Shown: in pieces, positions 49,215 to 57,034 of the stretch | How positions within the stretch are numbered: the first letter of the stretch is position 1 | How the letters are laid out: each line of letters begins with the position of its first letter | Source of the DNA: Deinococcus psychrotolerans | GTDB lineage: Bacteria > Deinococcota > Deinococci > Deinococcales > Deinococcaceae | NCBI RefSeq assembly: GCF_003860465.1 | Contig: NZ_CP034183.1 | Location: 760,501 to 824,500 of the forward strand | DNA: 64,000 nt | Direction: 5' to 3' | Made by a program: the position numbers and the translations under genes | Notes under the pieces: model-generated | What the model saw: the letters and a program-made list of their open reading frames with translations, nothing else | Database searches by the model: none | Told to the model about the DNA's origin: nothing

Positions 49215-50338
49215 TTGCCGTCTCCACTGGGCACATCGGTCTTGGGTGCGTCCGTTTTGGGTGGGTCGGTCTTAGGAGGGTCGGCCTGAGGCGGAGTTGG
49301 CTTGGCCGGATCGCTGGGCGCTGGTTTCGCATCGGCTGGCTTCGTCGTATCTGGGCTTGTCTTGTCCGGGCTTGTGGCGTCCGGCTTCACGCTGGCCGGA
49401 TCAGTGGTGGGTTTGTCGGTACTGGGTTTATCGGTAACGGGTTTATCTGTACTGGCGTTATCTGTGGCAGCTTTGTCTGAACCGGCTTTATCGCTGGCTG
49501 GCGCGGGCAGCGTGGGCGCGGCGGCTGGACTCCCGGTTGAGCTGTCGGCGGCAGGGCTCACCGCAGGCGTCGGCGGCGTCACCGGCTCAGGCGGCTTGAC
49601 TTCGCGCAGGACTTTGCCGCTGCCGTCTTGGGCCAACAGAAAACTGGTGGTGGTGGGAACGAGGGTGGGCAGCGTCACCGCTTTGTCGTTTACCGGCTTG
49701 AGGCTGACCATCGCCACTTGCGAAGCGTTTTTGGGCGGCAACCGGAAGCCGAAATCCAGCGTCAGGTTGCGTCCGTTTTGTTTCCAGAACACCAGGGGCC
49801 GGCCCGCCTCTAGGCCGCCGAGCGACTGCACGCCGGTCACCAGGGTATTTTCGGGCAAGACCCAGGTGAAGCGGGCCGCCCGCACGCCACGGGGTCCCAT
49901 CAACGTGATGGGGATGCGGGTTTCGCCGCGCACCTCGCCGCTGGGCAACTTGGGCACAAAGTCCAGCGGCGGCAAGTCAGCCACCGACAAATTAAAGGTC
50001 TGGGTTTTGATGCTGAGATTGGCGTCCGTGACTTCTAAACTAAAGGTGGCGCTGCCGCTGGCCGTCGGCGTGCCGCTGATCGCCGCGCTGCTGCCGCCCG
50101 CGAACTTGAGTCCGGCGGGCAAGGTGCCGCTGGTCAGCCGGACGCTGTAGGGGCCGGTGCCGCCCACCGGCGCGACGCTGCCGCTGTAAGGTTCGCCGAC
50201 ATAAGCGGTGCCCAGCGACGCGCTGCTGAAACTGAGGATATCTCGGCTGGAAGTGGGCGTAGCACTGGGTGTGGTGCTACTGCCGCAGGCGCTCAGAAGC
50301 AGCGCGGCCCCGGCGAGGGCGGGGAACAGTCGGTTCAT
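49211..50338 (-). CDS. Lipoprotein with Ig-like and cohesin-like domains
   Basis: 375 residues. Lipobox LSAC at residues 15-18 marks a lipoprotein. A putative Ig domain (He_PIG type: GEPYSGSVAPVGGTGPYSVR, then SGTPTASGSATFSLEVTD) is followed by about 130 residues resembling a cohesin (TRIPITLMGPRGVRAARFTW, NLTLDFGFRLPPKNASQVAM, SLKPVND). The last 110 residues are TDKP/PPKTD repeats. The cohesin call is by eye on strand pattern only. TAAACT lies 6 nt before its ATG, so it begins an operon that continues with the stalk-like and dockerin proteins. Confidence 0.75.
   Translation of the reverse strand: MNRLFPALAGAALLLSACGSSTTPSATPTSSRDILSFSSASLGTAYVGEPYSGSVAPVGGTGPYSVRLTSGTLPAGLKFAGGSSAAISGTPTASGSATFSLEVTDANLSIKTQTFNLSVADLPPLDFVPKLPSGEVRGETRIPITLMGPRGVRAARFTWVLPENTLVTGVQSLGGLEAGRPLVFWKQNGRNLTLDFGFRLPPKNASQVAMVSLKPVNDKAVTLPTLVPTTTSFLLAQDGSGKVLREVKPPEPVTPPTPAVSPAADSSTGSPAAAPTLPAPASDKAGSDKAATDNASTDKPVTDKPSTDKPTTDPASVKPDATSPDKTSPDTTKPADAKPAPSDPAKPTPPQADPPKTDPPKTDAPKTDVPSGDGK
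49240..49500 (-). repeat. Low-complexity TDKP/PPKTD coding repeat
   Basis: This is a degenerate short tandem repeat encoding the C-terminal tail of the lipoprotein (units such as TDKPSTDKPTTD and DPPKTDPPKTDAPKTD). It looks like an extended charged spacer and is likely to vary in length between strains. Confidence 0.6.
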
Positions 50339-50344
50339 GGCAAG

Positions 50345-50350
50345 AGTTTA
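50345..50350 (-). promoter_or_regulatory. -10 hexamer of the lipoprotein operon
   Basis: TAAACT on the minus strand is 6 nt before the ATG ending at 50338. Confidence 0.5.
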
Positions 50351-50467
50351 ACGGTTGCGGGTGAGAAGGGAAGACAACGCGGGCGCAGCGGCCGGGGCTT
50401 TTTGTAGACTCCGGCAGATTGACTTGCCCTCCCCCGACTCCATCACCCACCACCTTGAGGAAAAACC

Positions 50468-51601
50468 ATGCCAATGAGTTCAGCTTCCAACCCGACTGCA
50501 CCTCACCAAAGTGCCACCGAAAATTTGCACGTCAGCGCTTTTGAAACGGTTCTGAGCCCACGCGAACTCAAAGACGCCTACCCGCTGAGTGCCGCTGCCG
50601 AACGCACGGTTTTTGCCGCGCGGGAAGCGGTGCGCGGCATTTTGCACGGCACCGATCCGCGCCTGCTGGTTATCGCTGGGCCGTGCAGCATTCACGACGC
50701 TGGGCAGGCCCTGACTTACGCCCACAAGCTGGCGGCCCTGCGCAGCGAACTCAGCGGGCAACTCGAAATCGTGATGCGGGTCTACGTCGATAAGCCGCGC
50801 ACCACCGTCGGCTGGCGCGGCTACCTGACTGATCCGCACCTCAACGGCGCTTACGACTTCAGCGGCGGGCTGAGGCGCACCCGTGAGCTGATGCTGGCCA
50901 TCAACGACCTCGGCTTGCCGGTGGCCACCGAACTGCTCGATCCGTTCGTGCCGCAGTATTTGTTCGATTTGCTGAGCTGGGTGTGTATCGGGGCACGCAC
51001 CGCCGAGTCACAGACCCACCGCGTCATGGCCAGCGCGGTGTCGGCTCCGGTGGGCTTCAAAAACGGCACCAGCGGCAACCTCAAAATCGCGGTGGACGCG
51101 GCGGTGGCGGCCCGCAACCCGCACGCTTTTTTTACGATCACCGACGACGCCCGCGCGTGCATCGTGCATACGCGGGGCAACCCTGACGGCCACGTGGTGC
51201 TGCGCGGCGGCTCGGCTGGCCCCAATTACGGCGCAGACTCGGTCAGTGAGGCGGCCCGCCTGATGCAGCTCGCCCACCTGACACCCGCCGTGGTCGTGGA
51301 CTGCTCGCACGCCAACAGCGGCTCGGATCACACACGCCAGCATCTGGTCTGGCAAGACGTTCTTGCCCAGCGCCAGAATAGTCGGGACAGCGGTAATCAA
51401 GACAGCAGTGATCAACGCAGCGGCGCGGCCCTGCGCGGGGTGATGATCGAGAGCCATCTCAATGCCGGTAAACAGAGCATTCCCGCCGATTTGACCGACT
51501 TGCAGTACGGCGTCTCGGTGACAGACGCCTGCATCGGCTGGGATGAAACCGAGGCGCTTTTGCGCGGCGCGGCGGTGGACGGACTGGGCAGCAAGCGCTA
51601 A
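50468..51601 (+). CDS. aroG: DAHP synthase, class I (3-deoxy-7-phosphoheptulonate synthase)
   Basis: 377 residues, first step of the shikimate pathway (PEP plus erythrose 4-phosphate). Class I alpha signatures: [49 protein letters not shown] and [11 protein letters not shown], then [15 protein letters not shown]. An unusually polar insertion ([18 protein letters not shown]) precedes GVMIESHLN, where most relatives have a short loop. The isozyme symbol is a convention; feedback specificity is unknown. TTGAGGAAAAA precedes the ATG at 50468; an ATG two codons on is also possible. Confidence 0.92.
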   Translation: MPMSSASNPTAPHQSATENLHVSAFETVLSPRELKDAYPLSAAAERTVFAAREAVRGILHGTDPRLLVIAGPCSIHDAGQALTYAHKLAALRSELSGQLEIVMRVYVDKPRTTVGWRGYLTDPHLNGAYDFSGGLRRTRELMLAINDLGLPVATELLDPFVPQYLFDLLSWVCIGARTAESQTHRVMASAVSAPVGFKNGTSGNLKIAVDAAVAARNPHAFFTITDDARACIVHTRGNPDGHVVLRGGSAGPNYGADSVSEAARLMQLAHLTPAVVVDCSHANSGSDHTRQHLVWQDVLAQRQNSRDSGNQDSSDQRSGAALRGVMIESHLNAGKQSIPADLTDLQYGVSVTDACIGWDETEALLRGAAVDGLGSKR

Positions 51602-51680
51602 CTCGGCGCTTTGCCAACTCTGCCGACTTTGCCCTGCATTTAGCCAGTTGGGAGTCCCGTCTCACGGCGGCGTGATTGGA

Positions 51681-51686
51681 TAAAGT
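51681..51686 (+). promoter_or_regulatory. -10 hexamer of the sugar-dehydrogenase-like gene
   Basis: TAAAGT at this position would start transcription near 51693, leaving about 10 nt before the ATG at 51703. This disfavours the ATG at 51688. Confidence 0.35.
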
Positions 51687-51702
51687 CATGCTTCGTCAAT
51701 CG

Positions 51703-52842
51703 ATGAGAACCACGACTCAACTGGTCGCCTGCACGCTGCTGCTGAGCGTTTCAGCCTGCGCCCAGTCGACCAGCAACCAAGACGCCGTCAAAGCCCCCGC
51801 GCCGATGGCCTCCGGCACCTCGTCCGGCGGCTTTACCGTGCCGCAGGGTTTCAGCGTCACCACCTACACCGACGGCTTTGAGCGCCCGCGCTTGATGGCG
51901 CTCGCTCCTAATGGCGACGTGTTCCTCAGCGACACCGGAGCCGGCAAAGTTTACGTGATGCGCGGCAAAACGAAGGCCGAAACCAAGACGGTCTTCGCCT
52001 CGGGCCTCAATCAGCCACACGGTCTGGCCTTTCATGGCGGCTACCTCTACGTGGCCAACACCGACTCAGTGATCCGCTTTGCTTATAAATCCGGCGACCA
52101 GAAGGCGGCTGGCCCTGCGGAAAAACTGGTGGATTTGCCTAGCGGCAGTGGACACTCCACCCGCACGGTGGTGTTTGGCCCCGACGACAAGATGTATGTC
52201 GCGGTGGGCAGCAGTTGTAATGTCTGCGAGGAGAGCAACGACAAACGCGCCGCCGTGTGGGTCTACGACGCGGACGGCAAAAACGGCAAGCCCTTCTCGA
52301 CCGGCTTGCGAAACGCGGTGGGACTCGAATGGTACGGCGGCACGCTCTACGCCACCAACAACGGGCGCGACGAACTCGGTGACAACTACCCGCCGGAAGG
52401 CTTTTACAAGCTGGCAGTGGGACGCAACTTCGGCTGGCCGTACTGCTACACCACCGAGACCGGACAGCCTCAAGTCTGGGACAAAGATTTTGGCAAGAAA
52501 AATGCCGACGTCTGCAAAGCCGCCACGCCCGCCTTTGCCCTGACCACCGCCCACAGCGCTCCCCTGGGTCTGGCCTTCTACGACGGCAAAGTCTTTCCCA
52601 GCAAGTATCAGGGGCAAATGTTCGTGGCCCTGCACGGAAGCTGGAACCGCAGCGAAAAGAGCGGCTACCGCGTGGTGACGGTTGATCCCAAATCCGGCAA
52701 AGTGCAGGACTTCATGACCGGATTTATCAGTGGGAAAAGCAGCAAGGGCCGCCCGGTGGACTTGCTGACCCTGCCCGACGGCTCGATGCTGCTGACCGAC
52801 GACGATGGCGGCAAGGTCTACCGCATTACTTACCAGCCGTAA
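51703..52842 (+). CDS. PQQ sugar-dehydrogenase/sorbosone-dehydrogenase-like lipoprotein
   Basis: About 379 residues. Lipobox VSAC follows a hydrophobic stretch (TTQLVACTLLLSVSAC), so it should be anchored outside the cytoplasm. The rest is a six-bladed propeller of the soluble glucose/sorbosone dehydrogenase type: GFSVTTYTDGFERPRLMALA, GLNQPHGLAFHGGYLYVANT, GLRNAVGLEWYGGTLYATNN, FGWPYCYTTETG, and LLTDDDGGKVYRITY. It probably binds PQQ and oxidises sugars or aldehydes. No PQQ synthesis genes are in the window. Alternative start 51688. Confidence 0.85.
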   Translation: MRTTTQLVACTLLLSVSACAQSTSNQDAVKAPAPMASGTSSGGFTVPQGFSVTTYTDGFERPRLMALAPNGDVFLSDTGAGKVYVMRGKTKAETKTVFASGLNQPHGLAFHGGYLYVANTDSVIRFAYKSGDQKAAGPAEKLVDLPSGSGHSTRTVVFGPDDKMYVAVGSSCNVCEESNDKRAAVWVYDADGKNGKPFSTGLRNAVGLEWYGGTLYATNNGRDELGDNYPPEGFYKLAVGRNFGWPYCYTTETGQPQVWDKDFGKKNADVCKAATPAFALTTAHSAPLGLAFYDGKVFPSKYQGQMFVALHGSWNRSEKSGYRVVTVDPKSGKVQDFMTGFISGKSSKGRPVDLLTLPDGSMLLTDDDGGKVYRITYQP

Positions 52843-52965
52843 TGCCGCTTGATACTCGGCACAGCGCTCTGTAAGTTTTTAGTTCATTCTGTGGTACGAG
52901 ATTCTGGAGAGTAGATACCGGGAGAAAGGCAATTTGAACGCTGTAGAACCTCTAAGTACGCCAAT

Positions 52966-53100
52966 GTTTATCTTTAAATAAATCGAGCGGAGCGTGCAGG
53001 TTCAATAGGTGCGACCAAGCGTCGTCATCGGCGCTGCTCTGGTCAAGAAACCGCTCTGCCCAAGACGCGGAATCCCGAAACGGTAATCTTGCTGTACTTA
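52966..53100. repeat. Dispersed hairpin repeat, copy 2
   Basis: It is related to 844-957 at both ends (21 of 23 and 30 of 33 nt) but is 21 nt longer and different in the middle. The middle contains a left arm of the palindromic 38-nt family on the minus strand (53067-53051, CGTCTTGGGCAGAGCGG) abutting the conserved end, suggesting one repeat inserted into another. Confidence 0.65.
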
Positions 53101-53434
53101 ATAGGCGAACAACTGTGCCGCCTTAAGCAGACGGCGCTACTACGGTACAACAGCTCGCAGCTATCCTCCAAGCGACCCAGCGCGTAAACGAGGAGGTCGG
53201 TCTGTTGTTGCGCGAAGGTGGGTGGAGGAACATTGCCGATCTGGGCGGACAGCCGGACGGTGGGCAATACTGCCTAGAATCAGGTGTGGGCGTCCCTACT
53301 AGACGTACTTCTTGGTCAAAACAAATGAGAATGCCTGACTGATGAGGGGCATTTTTGTCAGGCCATCAGAGCTACCTCCCCCTTTTCCCAAGTGAATCTT
53401 CACGTACATTCAGCTTGAGGTCAGGCCCAAGCCC

Positions 53435-53440
53435 TAAGCT
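53435..53440 (+). promoter_or_regulatory. -10 hexamer of the DUF4384 gene
   Basis: TAAGCT is 6 nt before the ATG at 53447. Confidence 0.45.
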
Positions 53441-53446
53441 CCTCTC

Positions 53447-54340
53447 ATGAAAAAGATCATGCTTCCGCTCAGCTTGCTGCTGGCCGCCACTGGCAGTGTT
53501 TACGCTACGCCCACCATCAGTGCCCAGAGCATTATCGTCAACCCAGTGACCAGCGATGTGCAGGTCAAGGTCTGGACCGACCGTGACGCCACCGGCAAGA
53601 AGACCCCCAACTACGCCATCGATGACGCCATCCGGGTCTATACCACCGTCGATCAGGACGCTTACGTCTACCTCTTCAGTGTGTCCTCAGACGGCAGTAT
53701 CGATCAGATTTTGCCGAACAACTACACCAGCGGCGACAACTTCATCAAGGCAGGCAGCGTCAAGACTTTCCCCGACAAGGGCGACAAGTTCGTCTACAAC
53801 ATTGCCGGGCCAGTCGGCATCAGCAAGGTGCTGGCGCTGGCGAGCACCACCAAGCTCGACCTCGGCGGCCTGTCGAGCTTTAAGAGCGACCAGAAGCTCG
53901 CCACAGTGTCGGTCAAGGGCCAACAGAACCTGGCGCAAGCGCTCTCGATTGTCGTCAACCCGGTGCCCGACAAGAGCTGGTCCACTGATGTGGCGCTGCT
54001 CAACGTGGTGCCCAAGCCAGTAGCGCAAGCACCGGCTCCCGCTACCACCACGACAACCACAACGACCACCATCACCATCCGGCCTTACACCGACGCCAAG
54101 TACGCCCGGCCCACCAAGGTGGACAACGGTTCAGGCTACATCTTCCGTTCGAGCGCCCAGGTCGACGACCTGCTCAAGTACTACAGTGCCCAGCTCATCA
54201 AGGCCGGGTATGTGCAAGACGACCAGACCCTCAAACGCGACTCGGCAGTGGCCCACTTCTCGCAGGGCAGCACCAAGACCACCCTGACCATCAAGAACAC
54301 GGCAGGCAAGGTTGAAGTCAGCGTAGTCAGCTCGAACTAA
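53447..54340 (+). CDS. Secreted DUF4384 protein
   Basis: 297 residues, signal peptide ending GSVYA. DUF4384 domain from about residue 40 to 160: AIDDAIRVYTTVDQDAYVYL, SVSSDGSIDQILPNNYTSGD, KTFPDKGDKFVYNIAGPVG. A Thr-rich linker (TTTTTTTTITI) leads to a C-terminal domain of about 90 residues with RSSAQVDDLLKYYSAQLIKA, an ADP-ribose-free alpha/beta module seen in Deinococcus envelope proteins. Function unknown; such proteins are often surface-located. Followed by a terminator. Confidence 0.85.
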   Translation: MKKIMLPLSLLLAATGSVYATPTISAQSIIVNPVTSDVQVKVWTDRDATGKKTPNYAIDDAIRVYTTVDQDAYVYLFSVSSDGSIDQILPNNYTSGDNFIKAGSVKTFPDKGDKFVYNIAGPVGISKVLALASTTKLDLGGLSSFKSDQKLATVSVKGQQNLAQALSIVVNPVPDKSWSTDVALLNVVPKPVAQAPAPATTTTTTTTTITIRPYTDAKYARPTKVDNGSGYIFRSSAQVDDLLKYYSAQLIKAGYVQDDQTLKRDSAVAHFSQGSTKTTLTIKNTAGKVEVSVVSSN

Positions 54341-54360
54341 AGCATTTAAATGCTGGAGAC

Positions 54361-54391
54361 GGGGAATCCTTGAAACGGGGTTCCCCTTTTT
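54361..54391 (+). terminator. Terminator of the DUF4384 gene
   Basis: Stem GGGGAA 54361-54366 / TTCCCC 54381-54386, with extra pairing inside, is followed by five T at 54387-54391. A small palindrome AGCATTTAAATGCT (54341-54354) precedes it. Confidence 0.8.
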
Positions 54392-54457
54392 GGTCGTCCC
54401 TGACTGAGCCACAAGACTTCATCAGCCGGAGATGAGCGGGCGTCAGCTCCGGGCCGC

Positions 54458-54463
54458 TACAGT
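54458..54463 (+). promoter_or_regulatory. -10 hexamer of the subtilase gene
   Basis: TACAGT is 6 nt before the ATG at 54470. Confidence 0.5.
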
Positions 54464-54469
54464 CGGAAA

Positions 54470-56020
54470 ATGCAAAGACGCGCCGCCTTACTGCTTGCCC
54501 TGAGTCTCAGTGCCCTGACCCTGAACTCTGCACAGGCCGGGCGACTCTCGCCCAAGCTCCAGGCAAAAGCCAACCGCCATGACGCCGCCACCATCGGCGT
54601 GCTAGTGCGCTTCAAGTTTGACGCGCAGCCGGGTAAGAAAAGCGCCAAGGAACTGCGGAAGCAGCTCAAGAACACCCTCGGAAAACTCGGCTCAGCCAAC
54701 GCCCTCCTCAACAAGTTGCTCAAAACCAAGGGCAAGGGCGCGGAGTTGTGGCTCGACCATTCGGTGTACCTCAAGATGACCCCCGCTCAGGCCCAGGCGC
54801 TGGCCAAGCTGCCGATGGTCGAGGAAGTCTTCGAGAACTTTCAGGTCACGGTGCCGCGTGCCAGCGCCCTCAGCGTGGCCACCGCGCCCGCTGGCACACC
54901 CTGGCACCTTCAGGCCATCGGTGCGCCGCAGGCCTGGGCCGCCGGGTTTCGTGGGCAGGGCATCCGGATTGGACACCTCGACACCGGCATTGACCCAAAC
55001 AACCCCGAACTGGCCGGTAAGCTGCTGAGTTTTGCCGAGTTCGGCCCAGATGGCGAGCGGATCAGCAGTGCCCCGCACGATTCCGAGCAGCACGGCACCC
55101 ACACCGCTGGTCTGCTGGTCGGCAAGAGCGTGGGCGTCGCGCCCGCCGCCAAGCTGATCAGCGCCCTGGTCTTGCCGAAGTCGCAGGGCACGTTTGCCCA
55201 GGTCATCGCCGGGATGCAGTGGGTCATCGACCCCGATGGCAATCCCGACACGCCCGACGGGGCCAATGTGGTCAGCATGAGTCTGGGGCTGCCCGGCACC
55301 TATCAGGAATTCGTGCAGCCGGTACGGAACATGCTCGACGCCGGAGTGATTCCAGTCTTCGCCATCGGCAACTTTGGCCCGGCAGCGGGAAGCACCGGCA
55401 GCCCCGGCAATATTCCTGACGTGATCGGGGTGGGGTCGGTCAATCAGGCGGGCGCTGTTTCCTCCTTCAGCTCGCGTGGCCCAGTCACCTGGACGGGGGC
55501 CTACAGCGGCACCTTCATCAAGCCCGACATCGTGGCTCCCGGCGAGAACATCACGTCGAGCTATCCGGGCCAGGGCTACGGCTCACGTTCCGGCACCTCG
55601 CAGGCCGCCCCCATCGCGGCGGGCGTGGTCGCGGTGCTGCTGAGCGCCAAGCCCGGTTTGGGCATGGTAGCCCTCAAGACCGCTTTATTTCAAAGTGCCT
55701 CGAACAAAGGCAGCCGCAACAACGCCAGCGGCTACGGCCTGATCAATCTACCGGGAGCGCTCGCTCGCCTGGGGGTGCAGGCGGGGAGCCCGCCGAAGCC
55801 CCCAGTTCCGGTTCCCGCTCCGGTGAAGCCAGCCCCGACGCCGCAACCCAAACCGCCAGTCGTCGCTCCGGCCCCAACGCCCAAGCCACCAGTCGCCGCC
55901 CCCACTCCGGCACCCCCCGCCGACGGTAAGGACAAGAAGCCCAAAGGCCCCAAGCCAAAAGATCCCAAAGACGGTAAAGATCACGGCAAGAAAGGCGGCA
56001 AAGGCCACCAGGGCGATTGA
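54470..56020 (+). CDS. Secreted subtilisin-like serine protease (S8)
   Basis: 516 residues: signal peptide ending NSAQA, an I9-type propeptide of about 100 residues, then the catalytic domain. Active-site Asp is in IGHLDTGID (about 170), His in EQHGTHTAG (about 208), Ser in RSGTSQAAPIAAGV (about 375); Asn of the oxyanion hole is in FAIGNFGPAAGS. The last 85 residues are a Pro-rich spacer (PVPAPVKPAPTPQPKPP) and a strongly basic Lys/Gly/Asp tail (KGPKPKDPKDGKDHGKKGGK), which could hold the enzyme at the acidic surface. Extracellular protein degradation is likely. Confidence 0.92.
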   Translation: MQRRAALLLALSLSALTLNSAQAGRLSPKLQAKANRHDAATIGVLVRFKFDAQPGKKSAKELRKQLKNTLGKLGSANALLNKLLKTKGKGAELWLDHSVYLKMTPAQAQALAKLPMVEEVFENFQVTVPRASALSVATAPAGTPWHLQAIGAPQAWAAGFRGQGIRIGHLDTGIDPNNPELAGKLLSFAEFGPDGERISSAPHDSEQHGTHTAGLLVGKSVGVAPAAKLISALVLPKSQGTFAQVIAGMQWVIDPDGNPDTPDGANVVSMSLGLPGTYQEFVQPVRNMLDAGVIPVFAIGNFGPAAGSTGSPGNIPDVIGVGSVNQAGAVSSFSSRGPVTWTGAYSGTFIKPDIVAPGENITSSYPGQGYGSRSGTSQAAPIAAGVVAVLLSAKPGLGMVALKTALFQSASNKGSRNNASGYGLINLPGALARLGVQAGSPPKPPVPVPAPVKPAPTPQPKPPVVAPAPTPKPPVAAPTPAPPADGKDKKPKGPKPKDPKDGKDHGKKGGKGHQGD

Positions 56021-56284
56021 AACACCCGCCTCGATAGCTCACCCCAGGTGAATTCGGAAGGACTCTGACCGGAGAGGGAACTTGAGCCTGCTTCCCGAAC
56101 TCACGATTCCACTCGAGGAAACGCAACCAACACATCAACCTGTCAGCACTCATTTCTCAACTCCGAATCAAAAACGGATCTGGAATCCCATTCTCATTGC
56201 TTTCATAACTTCTTCATCTCAAACGGCTTTTAGGAGTGCGCTCTTTGTCCTCAACCCCAAGGGTGATAGCGGGATCGAAGAACC

Positions 56285-56864
56285 CTTCAGGATCTTCCGG
56301 CGGGCCGCGTTTTGCTGTGGCTGCTGGTGGTGGGCCTGATCGGTTACATGCTGTGACAGGTGCTGCGGGCAGTTCTGAACCCGGAACACCAGGGAACGGA
56401 AGCCAAGGGGCTAACCAAAAGCGCGGGATACCTGATCAGCGGCGATCTCTACCTGACCCTGGCCGTGTTCAGCGCCCGCCCGGCGGCCTAGGGCAGCGCT
56501 CCCTATAGCCAGAACAGTCAGGTCCAGACCGCCTCGAAGGTGCTGCACCTGCCGGGCGGCCAGCTGCTGCTGGGTCTGGCTGGCGTGGCGTTGCTGGTAG
56601 TTGCGGCTGTACAGCGCCTACAGCGCCAAATTCATGAAGCGTATGGTTTTTAGCGATGCGGGAGCGCAGTATCAGGGCACCCTAGAACGTATTGGGGAGG
56701 TGGACGTGGCGGCGCGTAGGCTACTGCTAACGATCATGGGCGTCTTTTTGCTGGTGGCTGCCTGGCGGGATCAGGGCAGCATCGTGGTCGGCACCTCGGA
56801 GGCACTGGGCTGGCTGCGTCATCAGCCTGCCAAACAGTTCCTGCTGGGCGCGGTGGCTTTGTGA
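56285..56864 (+). pseudogene. DUF1206 membrane protein, decayed
   Basis: Conceptual translation in one frame gives a membrane span (LWLLVVGLIGYML), a stop, then QVLRAVLNPEHQGTEAKGLT and KSAGYLISGDLYLTLAVFSA, a second stop, and GGQLLLGLAGVALLVVAAV. The remainder continues in another frame as LYSAYSAKFMKRM, then LLLTIMGVFLLVAAWRDQGS and a last span. These are three successive DUF1206 repeats. At least two stops and one frameshift (near 56605) kill it. Confidence 0.75.
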
Positions 56865-57022
56865 ACGCTGTGTTACGGCATGTGATGCGTCATTCAGGCA
56901 CGGTACCGCCGCGTCACAGTGGTGAACTGAGACGAATTCCGGTTGAACAATTTGGAGGTTCCACGCTTTCTCACCCTAGTGGTCAGGCCAATCAAAGTGT
57001 GACTGCCAATGCGCTTAGCCGT

Positions 57023-57028
57023 TATGCT
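57023..57028 (+). promoter_or_regulatory. -10 hexamer of the WGR gene
   Basis: TATGCT is 6 nt before the ATG at 57035, which supports that ATG over the extended frame from 56861. Confidence 0.5.
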
Positions 57029-57034
57029 CGGAGT

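Larger units (their letters stand above)
52843..53446. other. Long intergenic region with dispersed repeat
   Basis: Six hundred bases without a supported gene. The dispersed repeat occupies 52966-53100. A possible relic of coding sequence follows around 53110-53270 (open on both strands for about 50 codons, not recognised). A 7-bp hairpin GCCTGAC 53333-53339 / GTCAGGC 53357-53363 lies about 80 nt before the DUF4384 gene. Confidence 0.5.
56021..57034. other. Region with a decayed gene
   Basis: The stretch from the subtilase stop to the WGR gene contains only the DUF1206 pseudogene (separate entry). The 260 bp before it show no recognised feature, and frames after it to 57034 have no coding character. 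The frame open from 56861 into the WGR gene is not its real start. Confidence 0.5.

Noticed and set aside
53043..53267. 74-codon minus frame in the long spacer after the sugar-dehydrogenase-like gene
   Set aside because: It overlaps the dispersed repeat, lacks a ribosome site or -10 element and matches nothing known to me.
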